Origin: an uncultured Sphingomonadales bacterium
GTDB taxonomy: Bacteria > Pseudomonadota > Alphaproteobacteria > Sphingomonadales > Sphingomonadaceae
Assembly: GCA_903821685.1 (NCBI GenBank)
Contig: CAIJLW010000024.1
Location: 58,729 to 122,728 of the forward strand
Length of the DNA stretch: 64,000 nucleotides
Direction: 5' to 3'
The notes beneath the pieces are model-generated. The model did not search any database. It worked only from the letters and a program-made list of their open reading frames with translations, and was not told the origin of the DNA. The translations under genes and the position numbers were made by a program. Every line of letters starts with the position of its first letter. Within the stretch, counting starts at the first letter, position 1. Shown here piece after piece: positions 33,701 to 42,641 of this stretch.

Positions 33701-33881
33701 CGGTAGGTGCTGCACCGGGTTGAGAAATGGAGACAACAACAACGGGAAATTCGATATCGGGATCATTCTGCACGTCCATATTTATGAACGCCATGATCCC
33801 GGCAAGGGTAAGCGCGACGAACAAGACGATTGGCACCACCGGGTTACGGATGGACCATGCAGAAATGTTATTCAAATTCAT
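30735..33881 (-). CDS. RND efflux pump inner-membrane subunit (HAE1/AcrB type)
   Basis: A 1048-residue proton antiporter with the standard plan of twelve helices and two large periplasmic loops (about 35-335 and 560-870). The proton-relay pair is visible in 'GVLVDDAIVEIENI', and the matching Lys region in 'GIVAKNSILLIDF'. A glycine-rich run interrupts the porter loop near residue 645 ('GPGGGGGGGSGRD'), which is unusual. The C-terminal tail is hydrophilic. It exports hydrophobic compounds together with the adaptor gene 26 nt upstream. Substrate unknown, and no TolC-like gene is adjacent. Confidence 0.95.
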   Translation of the reverse strand: MNLNNISAWSIRNPVVPIVLFVALTLAGIMAFINMDVQNDPDIEFPVVVVSISQPGAAPTEITTQITQKVESAIRSVQGVRNIDASSTEGNTTISAEFEIGDDINAAVSEVKNAVDQIRSDLPDGILEPQIFKVATSSDPIAYFAVEASDMTLEQLSWFVDDTVARRLLSVEGMASVSRNGGVNREIRVVLDPAKMQSLGVSASQINAVLRQQNINASGGQSQIAGSRQSVRVLGNATNAFELSQTQISLSGGRSIKLADVAAVTDGFSEQRAMAFAGGKQVVTFGMSRAKGASDVTVFDDAMVKIAEIKKENPGINFITLFNSVDYTKGQYKSSMAAMIEGALLAIVVVFLFLRDWRATIISAIAIPLSAIPTFWFLDLMGFTLNTMSLLALGLVAGVLVDDAIVEIENIVRHMRMGKSAYQASIDAADEIGLAVVATTFSIVAVFLPVGLMPGVAGQFFKNFGLTVVASVLMSLAVARMITPMIAAYFLKSTGLAEHGEASWIDRYMKILRWSLGHRRWMMGIGAMALALTVALLVILPKQFFPDGDTDFSRVRIEMVPGTTLERTREIASEAAAIIEKQPEVKTALQSVREGGASIFITLNDDRARTSQQFEEDLTPLLTQIADARVTFQVNGPGGGGGGGSGRDVSVMLSGSDPKMLDKTAATLVEQMKGLPELRAPRISADLQRPELIITPRNDIASQLGVSTVALSQTIRIATLGDIDQNSAKFSLSDRQIPIRVMLARESRQSLDVIRNLPVPLATGGSVPLSRVADISFGAGPTSVQRRNQNFRTFVGADFAPGIVSSDADKKINDLPIMKNLPTGVSRAPFGSQEWEQEMQQDFLVALISGTLLVFAVLVLLYHRFMSPLVNMGSLLLAPLGGLVALALVGQPISMPVFIGILMLFGIVAKNSILLIDFAIEEMARGVPKFQAIMEAGHKRAQPIVMTTVAMTAGMVPTALSLGGDGQWRSPMGTVVIGGLIVSTLLTLLIVPAGFSLADGFEKRVGPWLRSRLLTYDPTKDKEIVAEPAKPTGNAPGKGDLGGLQPAE

Positions 33882-33907
33882 ATTTTTATCCCGAATGTTC
33901 CAACGGT

Positions 33908-35089
33908 TTATTGTTTTTTCAACAGCTTGGGATTGATCGTTTCGTCTGGATTGAGGAAGCCGCCAGCGTAAAGGACCACGCGTTCCGTGCCATCAAGTCC
34001 TTCTTCGATGATCAGGCCGTTTGCGGTGACAGGGCCAACCTTGACGGGCCGTTGCTTCACCTTATTGTCTTTACCAACGACATATACAAAGCTGCCGTTA
34101 GGGCCGGTTTGAACCGCGGACTCAGCCAGAACGGGCGCTGTCATGGCACCGGATTTGATTTCCACAGACGCAAAACCGCCTGGGCGCAGAGCCTTGTCAA
34201 AGGGCAAAGCCACGCGGGCCATCCCTTGGCGGCTTTGTGCATCGATCATGGGCGAAATCTGCCAGATGTTTCCGCTGAAAACGCGATCAGTCCCAACGGG
34301 GGTAACTGTTGCAGGAATGCCAACATCAACCTGTGCCAGATCATCTTCGCTCAGCTTCGTCTGAAGCTCAAGCTGGCCGTCCTTAGCGATGCGGAATAGG
34401 ATGCCGCTACCAGCAGATACGGTCTGGCCAGTTTCGACATTACGTTCGAGCACATAACCAGAAACAGGGGCGCGGATGTCCAACCTTGCGTTTCGTGCAC
34501 GCGTTTCGGCAAGCTGGGCATTAGCGACGTTAACGCGGGCACGGGTTGCGTCCCGTGTGGCAGTTTTGCGATCAACGTCCGCTTTTGAAATAAATCCGCG
34601 CGCAACCAGCTGCATGGCACGATCGAGCTCGTTTTGGGCCAACTGCAAGTCAGCGCGGGTAACGCCGATTTGCGCCTCAAGTGCTGCCGCCTGTTGGGCT
34701 TGGACTGAACGATCTACGCTCACAAGAATATCACCCTGGGTTACCCAGTCGCCAGCGTCTGCGTAAACTTGAAGCACGCGGCCACCTTCACCAACAACAC
34801 CAACGGGTATTTCCCGGCGCGCTGCCAAGGTGCCGGTGGCATTAATAGTCCGGGCAACCGTGTCGCGGCCAGGGACGACAACCGAAACGGTCTGCGCCTG
34901 CGCTGCTTTCTCCGCTTCGGCTGAAGCTACTGGATCATTGCTCTTGCCGAAAAAATAATAAGCGCCGCCTGCGACAATCAATATCGCCGTTATCACCGCC
35001 GCAATGATTATACGACGCCGGTTGCGATCCGCGTTATCGTCTTGCATTTCGTCATTCAGCGCGCCGCTCATCGTTGTCTCGTAATTCAT
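33908..35089 (-). CDS. RND periplasmic adaptor (membrane-fusion) subunit
   Basis: A 393-residue adaptor. A single N-terminal transmembrane helix (about 28-47) anchors it. A lipoyl half-motif, 'VSVDRSVQAQQAAALEAQI' start of the coiled-coil hairpin, and 'RAPVSGYVLERNVETGQTV' second lipoyl half follow. It bridges the pump to an outer-membrane channel. It is the first gene of the operon adaptor, pump, DUF445. No regulator gene sits beside it, but the upstream region has a TA-rich imperfect palindrome that could be an operator. Confidence 0.92.
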   Translation of the reverse strand: MNYETTMSGALNDEMQDDNADRNRRRIIIAAVITAILIVAGGAYYFFGKSNDPVASAEAEKAAQAQTVSVVVPGRDTVARTINATGTLAARREIPVGVVGEGGRVLQVYADAGDWVTQGDILVSVDRSVQAQQAAALEAQIGVTRADLQLAQNELDRAMQLVARGFISKADVDRKTATRDATRARVNVANAQLAETRARNARLDIRAPVSGYVLERNVETGQTVSAGSGILFRIAKDGQLELQTKLSEDDLAQVDVGIPATVTPVGTDRVFSGNIWQISPMIDAQSRQGMARVALPFDKALRPGGFASVEIKSGAMTAPVLAESAVQTGPNGSFVYVVGKDNKVKQRPVKVGPVTANGLIIEEGLDGTERVVLYAGGFLNPDETINPKLLKKQ

Positions 35090-35481
35090 ACTGGTTTTCC
35101 AAGTTCAGTGCCGGGGGAGCGTGAGTTTCCCCTTAATATCCGTAATATCGCTGTATTACCCTAATAAGTCACTTGTCGCAAGGCGAGGAACGTCGAAGGG
35201 TTCAAAGAAGGTTTACGCTTTAGAGTAGCCTGAAACCCTGTGGGTAACAATACAGACTGATGCCTCATATGTTTCGACAAACGGCATAAAAAAGCATCGC
35301 AGAATGTGATTGGCATTGAGTTATTGAAAATTGATCCTGCGCTGTTGGGCAAAGCCCAAAGGCGACAAAGAAAACCCAGCCTCATGCGGCTGGGTTTCCT
35401 CGTTATCTAACTGAAACAATTTTTTGGCTCAGGACCTAACTGACGCCTGGAGGGTGATTTTCATGATTTCTGACCCTCACG
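35090..35481. promoter_or_regulatory. intergenic region upstream of the RND operon and downstream of sciP
   Basis: About 390 nt. It holds the sciP terminator, a second small hairpin TTGGGC/GCCCAA (35345-35359), and the RND operon promoter region. At 35134-35158 the sequence has TAATA and TATTA ends around an AT-rich core, a weak operator candidate. I see no gene in it; the short ORF at 35161-35385 has no support. Confidence 0.5.
35372..35397 (-). terminator. rho-independent terminator after sciP
   Basis: Perfect 10-bp arms AAACCCAGCC (35372-35381) and GGCTGGGTTT (35388-35397) with a 6-nt loop. On the minus strand it is followed by TTTTCTTTG, so it ends transcripts from sciP. It lies 85 nt past the sciP stop. 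Confidence 0.85.
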
Positions 35482-35781
35482 TCAGTATTTCTGCTGCCGC
35501 TCGTAAAGATCACGATAATGCTGGATACGGGTCACACGAAGGCCCGGCATGCCGCACCTGTCAACTGCGCGCTGCCATGACGCAAATTCTTCAAGCGTTA
35601 GGTTGTAACGTTCGCAGACATCATTGATCGACAATAACCCACCATTAACGGCTGCGACAACCTCGGCCTTGCGGCGCACGACCCAACGCGTCGTGCCACG
35701 AGGTGGCAGGCTATCTAGGGTAAGTGGCTCGCCCAATGGGCCAACGACCTGTGAGGGACGGAATTTCTGATTTTCAATCAT
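35482..35781 (-). CDS. sciP: CtrA inhibitor SciP (DUF1153)
   Basis: A 99-residue helix-turn-helix protein. 'GPLGEPLTLDSLPPRGTTRW' and 'RRKAEVVAAVNGGLLS' are the DUF1153/SciP signature, followed by 'ERYNLTLEEFASWQ' and 'GLRVTRIQHYRDLY'. In Caulobacter SciP binds the master regulator CtrA and blocks activation of its promoters in G1. CtrA itself is not in the window. I place the start at ATG 35781 (MIENQKF), because that ATG overlaps the upstream gene's stop as ATGATTGA and fits homologues. An in-frame ATG at 35799 adds six residues. Confidence 0.92.
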   Translation of the reverse strand: MIENQKFRPSQVVGPLGEPLTLDSLPPRGTTRWVVRRKAEVVAAVNGGLLSINDVCERYNLTLEEFASWQRAVDRCGMPGLRVTRIQHYRDLYERQQKY

Positions 35782-36151
35782 GATTTTTTTCTGCTCCATG
35801 CGCCTTGAGGTTCAATTCTGGGCCTGTTCTGGAAAGAGGTAAGATGTGATTCTTATTATTAGCTGAAGTGGAATGGTATATGGGATCTTCATTCATTTCT
35901 GCTGGCGCCGTTTTTTGCCAAAAGGAGCCGCGGACCTCAATATCCGGGTTGGGTTCCGCCGCGAAACACTGGATGCGCGCGGCAAGAGCGCCGCCATCGT
36001 TTATGTTGCCATGTGCAGCAAGGCGCATTGCGCGGACGGTTCGGCTTTTTGCCTGCCGCGCACGCGCCGCTTCGAGCACCGACCCGCTGCTTTCCTTCGA
36101 GAGGTCGGGGGGTGTGCTCATCGCGCGGTGGGGAAAATTCGTTTCCATCAC
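35774..36151 (-). CDS. hypothetical protein overlapping sciP
   Basis: A possible 125-residue protein with no recognised domain. It is hydrophilic, with an Arg/Ala-rich part (about 28-60) and Ser/Asn-rich end. No signal or membrane segment. Its stop overlaps the sciP start by 8 nt, which would couple their translation. An internal start (MSTPPDL, about residue 11) is possible. Open frames also exist on the other strand here, so its reality rests mainly on the overlap. Confidence 0.4.
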   Translation of the reverse strand: MMETNFPHRAMSTPPDLSKESSGSVLEAARARQAKSRTVRAMRLAAHGNINDGGALAARIQCFAAEPNPDIEVRGSFWQKTAPAEMNEDPIYHSTSANNKNHILPLSRTGPELNLKAHGAEKNHD

Positions 36152-36318
36152 TTCAAGCTACACATCTAAACTCTAATATGAGGTAAATATGCCGTCCAGA
36201 TGATGCTAGATGGAATTACCCGTAAGTGTTTTTTCAACACCATTGGCAATGCGTCTGCATCCGGAATCTAATGAGAAAACTAGCTATTCGTCGTTTAAGC
36301 TTTTAGGGACGCCTTCTG

Positions 36319-37443
36319 ATGACTGCCGACATATATCATTCCGATTTTCAACTCGGCCCTGACTTAAGCGGCAAGCGAATCGTCGTCGCTATGTCGGGTG
36401 GCGTTGATTCGTCTGTAGTAGCGGCCCTTGCCGCAAGGACGGGCGCAGAAACGATCGGTGTTACCTTGCAGCTTTATGACCATGGCAGCGCTGTAAAGCG
36501 CGCAGGGGCATGCTGCGCCGGTCAGGATATCCGCGATGCGCGCGCCGTAGCGGATAAGCTTGGCATTGCGCATTATGTGTTCGACCATGAGAGCCGGTTC
36601 CGCGAATCGGTTATCGAGCATTTCGCCGATGAATATATGGCTGGGCGAACCCCAATTCCCTGCGTACGCTGCAACATGGGCGTAAAGTTCACTGACCTGT
36701 TCCGGCTGGCGCGCGAGCTTGGTGCCGATTGCCTTGCCACTGGCCATTATGTCCGCCGCGTCGAGGGCGAAGCCGGCTCTGAGCTTCACCGTGCTGCCGA
36801 CCCTGCGCGTGACCAAAGCTATTTCCTGTTTGCAACTACGCAGGACCAACTCGATTATTTGCGTTTCCCTTTGGGCGGCATGCCCAAGCCTCATGTTCGC
36901 GCTATTGCGCAAGAAATGGGGTTGATCGTGGCTATGAAGCCCGACAGTCAGGACATCTGCTTTGTACCAGACGGGGATTATGCCAGCGTTGTGCGTAAAA
37001 TTCGGCCCGATGCTGAAATCGGCGGTGACATCGTGCACCTCGATGGTCGCGTACTTGGTCAGCACAAGGGCCTTATCCATTACACAGTTGGTCAGCGCAA
37101 AGGTCTTGAGGTTGGGGGCCAGCCAGTGCCCTTATATGTCATCCGCCTTGATCCAGCGACGCAGCGCGTGATTGTTGGTCCGCGCGCGGCGCTTGCGGTT
37201 CAGGCAGCGCGCATCATCGACTCCAACTGGCTAACCAGTACTGGAAACCGGCCAGTGATGGCAAAGGTACGGTCCATGTCGCGCCCGGTGGCCGCCCAAC
37301 TTGACGGTGAATGGCTGCGTTTTGACGTGCCTGAATATGGCGTCGCGCCCGGGCAGGCAGCTGTTTTGTATGACGGTGACCGGGTTCTTGGTGGAGGTTG
37401 GATTGAGGAAACAGTGGCGGTGGAGTTAGCCCTAGCCAGCTAG
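36319..37443 (+). CDS. mnmA: tRNA-specific 2-thiouridylase MnmA
   Basis: A 374-residue ATP-pyrophosphatase that adds sulfur to U34 of tRNAs for Lys, Glu and Gln. The PP-loop '[10 protein letters not shown]' is near residue 24-33. Catalytic Cys are in '[11 protein letters not shown]' and '[11 protein letters not shown]'. 'ATGHYVR' is also conserved. Length matches the family. It is transcribed alone from a region after the divergent sciP pair. It modifies the same tRNA-Gln class whose gene lies in this window, but no link beyond that is implied. Confidence 0.96.
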   Translation: MTADIYHSDFQLGPDLSGKRIVVAMSGGVDSSVVAALAARTGAETIGVTLQLYDHGSAVKRAGACCAGQDIRDARAVADKLGIAHYVFDHESRFRESVIEHFADEYMAGRTPIPCVRCNMGVKFTDLFRLARELGADCLATGHYVRRVEGEAGSELHRAADPARDQSYFLFATTQDQLDYLRFPLGGMPKPHVRAIAQEMGLIVAMKPDSQDICFVPDGDYASVVRKIRPDAEIGGDIVHLDGRVLGQHKGLIHYTVGQRKGLEVGGQPVPLYVIRLDPATQRVIVGPRAALAVQAARIIDSNWLTSTGNRPVMAKVRSMSRPVAAQLDGEWLRFDVPEYGVAPGQAAVLYDGDRVLGGGWIEETVAVELALAS

Positions 37444-37483
37444 GGTCAGGCCCTATTAAATCCAGCGATCGCGCAGAGGCAAC

Positions 37484-37858
37484 TTAAAGCGCTTCGATCT
37501 CTGCCTCATTCAACTGCATACAGCCAAAGGCACCGCGCCGTTCCGCCACAGCTTCGGCCAGGAACGGCACCGATGCGTAAATGCGTTTGTTTTCGGGATC
37601 GTCGCTTAGCCGCACAATCTCCATCCCTTTTTCCTTATCGGTTTCGCAAGATGCCATGTCACGACCTTCGATATAACGGCACGCGCATGTAATATGCGCA
37701 CCATAAGCCGCAGCAACCCGCGCTTGCCCCGTTATGCTGTTCCAGTTCCATAGCAACCAAACGGCAGCAACGCCGAATAGGATTGCACCCACAATCTTCA
37801 GCTTTTTGAACCGGCGTGGTGTTTCTTTTGTAATTTGGGTCGAAGTTGCGGTTGCCAT
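37484..37858 (-). CDS. single-pass membrane protein with four conserved-looking Cys
   Basis: A 124-residue protein. A basic N-terminus precedes one transmembrane helix (about 25-42, 'VGAILFGVAAVWLLW'). The rest would be periplasmic and holds four Cys, in 'ITCACRY', 'ASCETD' and 'FGCMQL', which could form disulfides. I do not recognise the family. Start ATG 37858 is chosen; a longer in-frame start at 38053 would overlap the divergent hydrolase gene. Only 31 nt separate its start from that gene, so they share a promoter region. Confidence 0.65.
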   Translation of the reverse strand: MATATSTQITKETPRRFKKLKIVGAILFGVAAVWLLWNWNSITGQARVAAAYGAHITCACRYIEGRDMASCETDKEKGMEIVRLSDDPENKRIYASVPFLAEAVAERRGAFGCMQLNEAEIEAL

Positions 37859-37889
37859 GGGGCCTCCATTTGGTGCATCGAAGCACACT

Positions 37890-39029
37890 ATGCCTAGAAA
37901 CAAATTCCGTCCCGCCGCAACCGCTTTTTGCGCCATCTTTGCTCTGGCGCTTGCCGGATGTGCTTCAGAGCAAACCAAAAAGCCTGCTGGGCCAGGCTTT
38001 ACGATGATTGTCGACGACGCATCTGTTAGCGAAGAAAAGTTATCAAAAGTCATTGCGCCATTTTTTGACGATCCCGCGCTTTCCGAAACCCGCGCCTTGG
38101 TGGTGATGGAAGGCGGTCGTGTGGTGGCAGAACGTTACGCGCCGGGATATGGACCGGACACACGGCTGATCAGCTGGTCGATGGCCAAGAGCGTCACTGC
38201 TGTGTTGGTCGGTATGATGGTCGCAGACGGTCGGCTGGCCCTGGATACGCCAGCGATTGTCCCTGAGTGGCAAACGCCGCGCGATGGGCGTGCCAAAATA
38301 ACGCTGCGCCATTTGCTGCATATGTCATCGGGGCTAGACCATACCGAAATGGCGGAAGGCGGCGTCGAGATTTTTGATGCCGATACACCGCGCATGCTGT
38401 TTCTGGATGGCCAGGAAAATGTTGCGCGCTATGCCGAGACCAGGCCGTTGGAGGCCATTCCCGGTGAAAAATTTGAGTATAGCACGGCCACCAGCCATAT
38501 TCTTTCCGACATCATGACCCGATCCTTGACCGACAGCAAAGATCCTATCGTGCGCCGTGATGCCATGCTGGATTATGCCCGTGGCCGTTTGTTTGAACCG
38601 CTTGGCATGACGAGCGCGATACCTCAATTTGACCGCAACGGCACAATGCTGGGGGGAAGCATGATCCATGCAACGGCGCGTGACTGGGCAAAGTTTGGCG
38701 AATTTTTGCGGAACAATGGCGCAGTTCGGTCGGCGCAAATGATGCCAACCAGTTGGACGCGCTTTATGAAAACGCAAAGCCCCAATGACAAAAGCTATGG
38801 TGCGCATCTGTGGTTGAATCATAAGCGCAACGACGGTTGGGATCAGGTACTCTTTCCCGGAAAGGCACCATCCGACGTCTTTGCCGCTTTGGGCCATCTT
38901 GGGCAGTTTGTTGTAGTTTCACCCCAGCATCGGTTGACGATCGTGCGGCTTGGCAACACACCCGATGATAAGCTCAGCCCAATTGACGATCAACTGGCGA
39001 AGCTGATTTCGGTTTTCCCTAAACGTTAA
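37890..39029 (+). CDS. lipoprotein serine hydrolase, class C beta-lactamase/NylB-like
   Basis: A 379-residue protein with a lipobox 'LALAGC' near residue 25. The SxxK motif is SMAK in 'ISWSMAKSVTAVL', and 'FEYSTATSH' supplies the Tyr. This is the pattern of 6-aminohexanoate-oligomer hydrolases and related esterases rather than classic AmpC. It is likely anchored in the periplasm. Substrate unknown: peptide, ester or amide bonds are possible. Start ATG 37890 gives the lipoprotein signal; the upstream in-frame ATG 37734 does not. It is divergent from the four-Cys membrane protein. Confidence 0.85.
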   Translation: MPRNKFRPAATAFCAIFALALAGCASEQTKKPAGPGFTMIVDDASVSEEKLSKVIAPFFDDPALSETRALVVMEGGRVVAERYAPGYGPDTRLISWSMAKSVTAVLVGMMVADGRLALDTPAIVPEWQTPRDGRAKITLRHLLHMSSGLDHTEMAEGGVEIFDADTPRMLFLDGQENVARYAETRPLEAIPGEKFEYSTATSHILSDIMTRSLTDSKDPIVRRDAMLDYARGRLFEPLGMTSAIPQFDRNGTMLGGSMIHATARDWAKFGEFLRNNGAVRSAQMMPTSWTRFMKTQSPNDKSYGAHLWLNHKRNDGWDQVLFPGKAPSDVFAALGHLGQFVVVSPQHRLTIVRLGNTPDDKLSPIDDQLAKLISVFPKR

Positions 39030-39041
39030 GTTAAGCGAACG

Positions 39042-39332
39042 TTAGAGCTTCGCGACAGGCGCGTTGTCCCCAAGGTCCTGGAACCATGCTTCGACTGGAC
39101 CGCTCAATTTAATCAGCAACGGATTGCCCTTGCGGTCACGCGCTTTGCCCGCTTGCACCTTAATCCAGCTTTCGGAAATACAATATTCCTCAACCGTGGT
39201 GCGGGTTGCGCCCTTAAAACGAATGCCGATCCCGCGCGACAATAGGTCGCCATCGAAATGCGGGCTCATCGGGTTAACCGATAAATGATTAGGTGGGGTG
39301 TCGGTACCCGCGGATTTGGTGTCTTCAGTCAT
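39042..39332 (-). CDS. DUF3297 family protein
   Basis: A 96-residue soluble protein. 'TPPNHLSVNPMSPHFD', 'RGIGIRFKG' and 'VEEYCISESWIKV' followed by 'RKGNPLLIKLSGPVE' match DUF3297, a family common in alpha- and betaproteobacteria with no firm function. Start ATG 39332 is chosen because the longer frame from 39455 runs into the divergent flavoprotein gene. It converges with the NylB-like gene, 12 nt between stops. Confidence 0.85.
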   Translation of the reverse strand: MTEDTKSAGTDTPPNHLSVNPMSPHFDGDLLSRGIGIRFKGATRTTVEEYCISESWIKVQAGKARDRKGNPLLIKLSGPVEAWFQDLGDNAPVAKL

Positions 39333-39396
39333 GAGCGGCGCTTTGCCGCAAAGCATAGCGCTTGGCAATATAGCGCAGGCAGTGCAGGGGAACGAA

Positions 39397-40608
39397 ATGG
39401 CACTTTCAAATAGATATGACGCAATTATTCTTGGTGGCGGTGGAGCTGGGCTCATGTGCGCATTGACCGCGGGGCAACGCGGAAAACGCGTGCTGGTGAT
39501 CGATCATGCATCTGGCCCTGGTAAGAAAATCCTGATTTCGGGTGGCGGGCGGTGCAACTTTACCAATGTAAACGCGACGACGACACATGCGCAGGAACGC
39601 TATTTGTCCGCAAATCTACATTTCGCAAAGTCGGCACTGGGACGTTATACGCCGCAGGATTTTATCGAACTCGTGCGCAGCCACAATATCGCGTTTCATG
39701 AAAAAACGCTGGGGCAATTATTCTGCGACGGGTCAGCGCGGCAGATTGTCGCAATGCTGATGGCCGAATGCGACAAGTCTGCTGCTGCGGGGGGGCATGT
39801 TGATTTCGTGTTTGACGCGCCCGTGGGTGAAGTCACACATGATGGAAGCGACTATCACGTTACATATAACGGCGTTCATGCGCAGGGTGGAGCGCTGGTG
39901 ATCGCAACGGGCGGCCCAAGCATTCCCAAAATGGGTGCAACTGCCTTTGCTTATGATCTTGGTCGTCAGTTTGGCCTGAAGATTGTGGAACCTAGACCAG
40001 CGCTCGTGCCATTAACACTTGGGGGTGACGACATATTGTTTCGTGAGTTGTCGGGGGTGTCGGCAGAGGTTGTTGCCCGACATCAGAAGACCGCATTCCG
40101 TGAAGCCGCGTTGTTTACCCATCGTGGCCTCAGCGGTCCTGCGGTTCTACAAATCAGCAGCTATTGGCGGCCAGGCGATCAAGTCGAAATTGATTTTCTG
40201 CCATCGCTGGATGCAACTGAGTTGCTTTTGTCAGAAAAACGGGCGCGGCCGCGCGCGACATTGCGGTCAACGCTGGACCGCGTGTTGCCTGCGCGCTTGG
40301 CTGAAGCGCTCGCCGCCAAAATTGGGCTACTCGGCAACCTCGCCGACCAAAACGACCGGAAATTGGTGGGTGCGGGCGCGCTACTCGGCAACTGGCCATT
40401 CGTGCCCAATGGGAGCGAGGGCTATGCCAAGGCGGAGGTGACGCTGGGCGGGATTAGCACCGATGGCCTGTCGCAAAAGACTATGGAGGCGAAGAAGATG
40501 CCGCGCTTATTCTGTGTAGGCGAGGCCGTTGATGTGACTGGTTGGCTCGGGGGCTACAACTTCCAATGGGCGTGGGCGAGCGGCGTCGCAGCAGGGGAAG
40601 CCATTTAG
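39397..40608 (+). CDS. HI0933-like flavoprotein (FAD-dependent oxidoreductase)
   Basis: A 403-residue protein of the YhiN/HI0933 family. The FAD-binding Rossmann motif is 'AIILGGGGAGLMCALTAG' near the N-terminus. 'GKKILISGGGRCNFTN' and the C-terminal 'WLGGYNFQWAWASGVAAG' are family markers. The reaction is not established for most members. Start ATG 39397 has AGGGGAA just upstream; a longer frame from 39298 lacks this. It ends before a strong bidirectional terminator shared with typA. Confidence 0.92.
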   Translation: MALSNRYDAIILGGGGAGLMCALTAGQRGKRVLVIDHASGPGKKILISGGGRCNFTNVNATTTHAQERYLSANLHFAKSALGRYTPQDFIELVRSHNIAFHEKTLGQLFCDGSARQIVAMLMAECDKSAAAGGHVDFVFDAPVGEVTHDGSDYHVTYNGVHAQGGALVIATGGPSIPKMGATAFAYDLGRQFGLKIVEPRPALVPLTLGGDDILFRELSGVSAEVVARHQKTAFREAALFTHRGLSGPAVLQISSYWRPGDQVEIDFLPSLDATELLLSEKRARPRATLRSTLDRVLPARLAEALAAKIGLLGNLADQNDRKLVGAGALLGNWPFVPNGSEGYAKAEVTLGGISTDGLSQKTMEAKKMPRLFCVGEAVDVTGWLGGYNFQWAWASGVAAGEAI

Positions 40609-40640
40609 GGTCAGAACCGAGGGCCGTTGCCCAAAGAAAA

Positions 40641-40662
40641 AGGGCGTCGAAACCGACGCCCT
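40641..40662. terminator. bidirectional rho-independent terminator
   Basis: A 9-bp perfect stem AGGGCGTCG / CGACGCCCT with a 4-nt AAAC loop. T-rich on the plus strand (TTTTC) and A-rich before it (AAAGAAAAA), so it can end both the flavoprotein transcript and the convergent typA transcript. It lies between their stops at 40608 and 40671. Confidence 0.88.
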
Positions 40663-40670
40663 TTTCTGAT

Positions 40671-42506
40671 TTATGCGGCCTGCTTGGCGCGTGATGCTTT
40701 TTTCCGCTCATTCGGGTCAAGTAAGCGCTTACGCAGACGAATGTTCTTCGGCGTAACCTCCACCATTTCATCGTTATCGATATATGCAATGGCTTGCTCA
40801 AGCGTCAGACGCTTTGGCGGGGTGAGGCGAATGGCGTCGTCCTTGCCGGTCGAACGGAAGTTCGTCAGCTGCTTCGACTTCATCGGGTTGACTTCAAGGT
40901 CATCTGGTTTGGCATTTTCGCCGATAATCATGCCTTCATATAGGGCTTCCCCCGGCGAGACCATCAGGATGCCGCGCTCTTCCAATGGGCCAAGGGCGTA
41001 AGCTACTGCTTCGCCCGCGCCATTGGAAATCAGTACGCCATTTTTGCGGCCTTCAATCGGACCACGATGCGGGCCATATTTTTCGAACAAGCGGTTCATG
41101 ATGCCTGTGCCACGCGTGTCGGACAGGAATTCGCCATGATAGCCGATTAGCCCGCGCGAAGGGGCGCTGAAGGTGATGCGCGTCTTGCCACCACCCGAAG
41201 GACGCATATCGGTCATGTCACCTTTGCGAACGGCCATTTTCTCGACAACGGTGCCCGAATATTCATCGTCGACATCGATTACGACAGTTTCATAAGGCTC
41301 GGTCGGTTGGCCCTTTTCGTCTTCGCGGAACAGCACGCGTGGGCGGCTGATGCCAAGTTCAAAGCCTTCGCGGCGCATCGTTTCGATTAGAACACCCAAT
41401 TGAAGCTCGCCGCGGCCAGCAACTTCAAAGCTATCCTTGTCTTCTGCTTCCGTGATGCGGACGGCCACGTTGCTTTCGGCTTCGCGCATCAGGCGGTCGC
41501 GGATCATGCGGCTTGTGACTTTTGTACCTTCACGGCCAGCCATTGGGCTGTCATTCACCGAAAAGCGCATCGACAATGTTGGCGGATCGATTGGCTGCGC
41601 TTGAAGCGGTTCAGTCACCGACGGCTCGGCGATAGTATCGGCGACGGTCGCGGTGGTCATACCGGCGATAGAGATGATGTCGCCTGCCTTGGCTTCTTCC
41701 ACTGGAACGCGCTCCAGGCCACGGAAGGACATAATCTTCGATGCGCGGCCGGTTTCGACGATCTTGCCGTCAGGGTTCAGTGCATGGATTTGTTGGTTCA
41801 CCTTGACGGTGCCCGATAACACCAAGCCAGTCAGAATGCGTCCGAGGAAGTTATCGCGGTCAAGCAAAGTGACAAGCATTTTGAATTCGCCGTCAACGTC
41901 GGCCTTCGGTTCACGCACATGGCTGACGATCGTTTCAAACATCGGCGTCAGCGTGCCTTCGCGCGCGCTTGGGTCGGTCGATGCATAACCGTTACGGCCC
42001 GATGCATAGAGCACTGGAAAATCAAGCTGCTCGTCGGTGGCATCGAGCGACACGAAAAGGTCGAACACTTCGTCCAACACTTCCTGAATGCGCTCGTCAG
42101 GACGGTCTACCTTGTTGACGACAACGATTGGGCGAAGTCCCAAAGCGAGGGCCTTGCCGGTAACAAACTTCGTTTGCGGCATCGCGCCTTCAGAAGAATC
42201 GACCAAAAGGATGACGCCGTCGACCATCGACAAGATGCGTTCAACTTCGCCGCCAAAGTCCGCGTGACCCGGTGTATCGACGATATTGATGCGGGTCTTT
42301 TCACCCTTGTGATCATCCCACTCTACCGATGTGCACTTGGCAAGAATGGTGATTCCGCGTTCTTTTTCGAGGTCGTTTGAATCCATTGCGCGCTCTTCAA
42401 TGCGCTGGTTGTCGCGGAATGTGCCAGACTGACGGAACAGTTGGTCAACGAGGGTGGTTTTGCCGTGATCGACGTGCGCGATAATGGCGATGTTACGCAA
42501 TGACAT
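40671..42506 (-). CDS. typA: translational GTPase TypA/BipA
   Basis: About 611 residues. G motifs are AHVDHGKTT, 'ERGITI', '[14 protein letters not shown]' and 'NKVDRPDER'. The EF-G-like domains and TypA-specific C-terminus follow, ending in a basic tail '[13 protein letters not shown]'. BipA binds ribosomes and helps late 50S assembly, especially in cold or stress. Start ATG 42506 (MSLRNIAI) fits the family; an ATG at 42536 adds ten residues. The divergent SBF-type gene starts 136 nt away. Confidence 0.96.
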   Translation of the reverse strand: MSLRNIAIIAHVDHGKTTLVDQLFRQSGTFRDNQRIEERAMDSNDLEKERGITILAKCTSVEWDDHKGEKTRINIVDTPGHADFGGEVERILSMVDGVILLVDSSEGAMPQTKFVTGKALALGLRPIVVVNKVDRPDERIQEVLDEVFDLFVSLDATDEQLDFPVLYASGRNGYASTDPSAREGTLTPMFETIVSHVREPKADVDGEFKMLVTLLDRDNFLGRILTGLVLSGTVKVNQQIHALNPDGKIVETGRASKIMSFRGLERVPVEEAKAGDIISIAGMTTATVADTIAEPSVTEPLQAQPIDPPTLSMRFSVNDSPMAGREGTKVTSRMIRDRLMREAESNVAVRITEAEDKDSFEVAGRGELQLGVLIETMRREGFELGISRPRVLFREDEKGQPTEPYETVVIDVDDEYSGTVVEKMAVRKGDMTDMRPSGGGKTRITFSAPSRGLIGYHGEFLSDTRGTGIMNRLFEKYGPHRGPIEGRKNGVLISNGAGEAVAYALGPLEERGILMVSPGEALYEGMIIGENAKPDDLEVNPMKSKQLTNFRSTGKDDAIRLTPPKRLTLEQAIAYIDNDEMVEVTPKNIRLRKRLLDPNERKKASRAKQAA

Positions 42507-42641
42507 TTGGAAATGGGCCTTTTGGAAGGTCTTCATAGCAGCCACACGCCACCAGATTCTCGCGCGCCACTAACGCAATATCCGCTGCAGCGCAACATCG
42601 CTGGTGTTGCAATACGCGATTGCAACGGTCAAAGCGCTCGG

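Noticed and set aside
35161..35385. 74-codon frame between the RND operon and sciP
   Set aside because: It includes the sciP terminator hairpin and has no ribosome binding site or recognisable features.
37441..37456. Hairpin TAGGG-TCAGG-CCCTA after mnmA as a terminator
   Set aside because: The stem is only 5 bp with no proper T tract; too weak to call.
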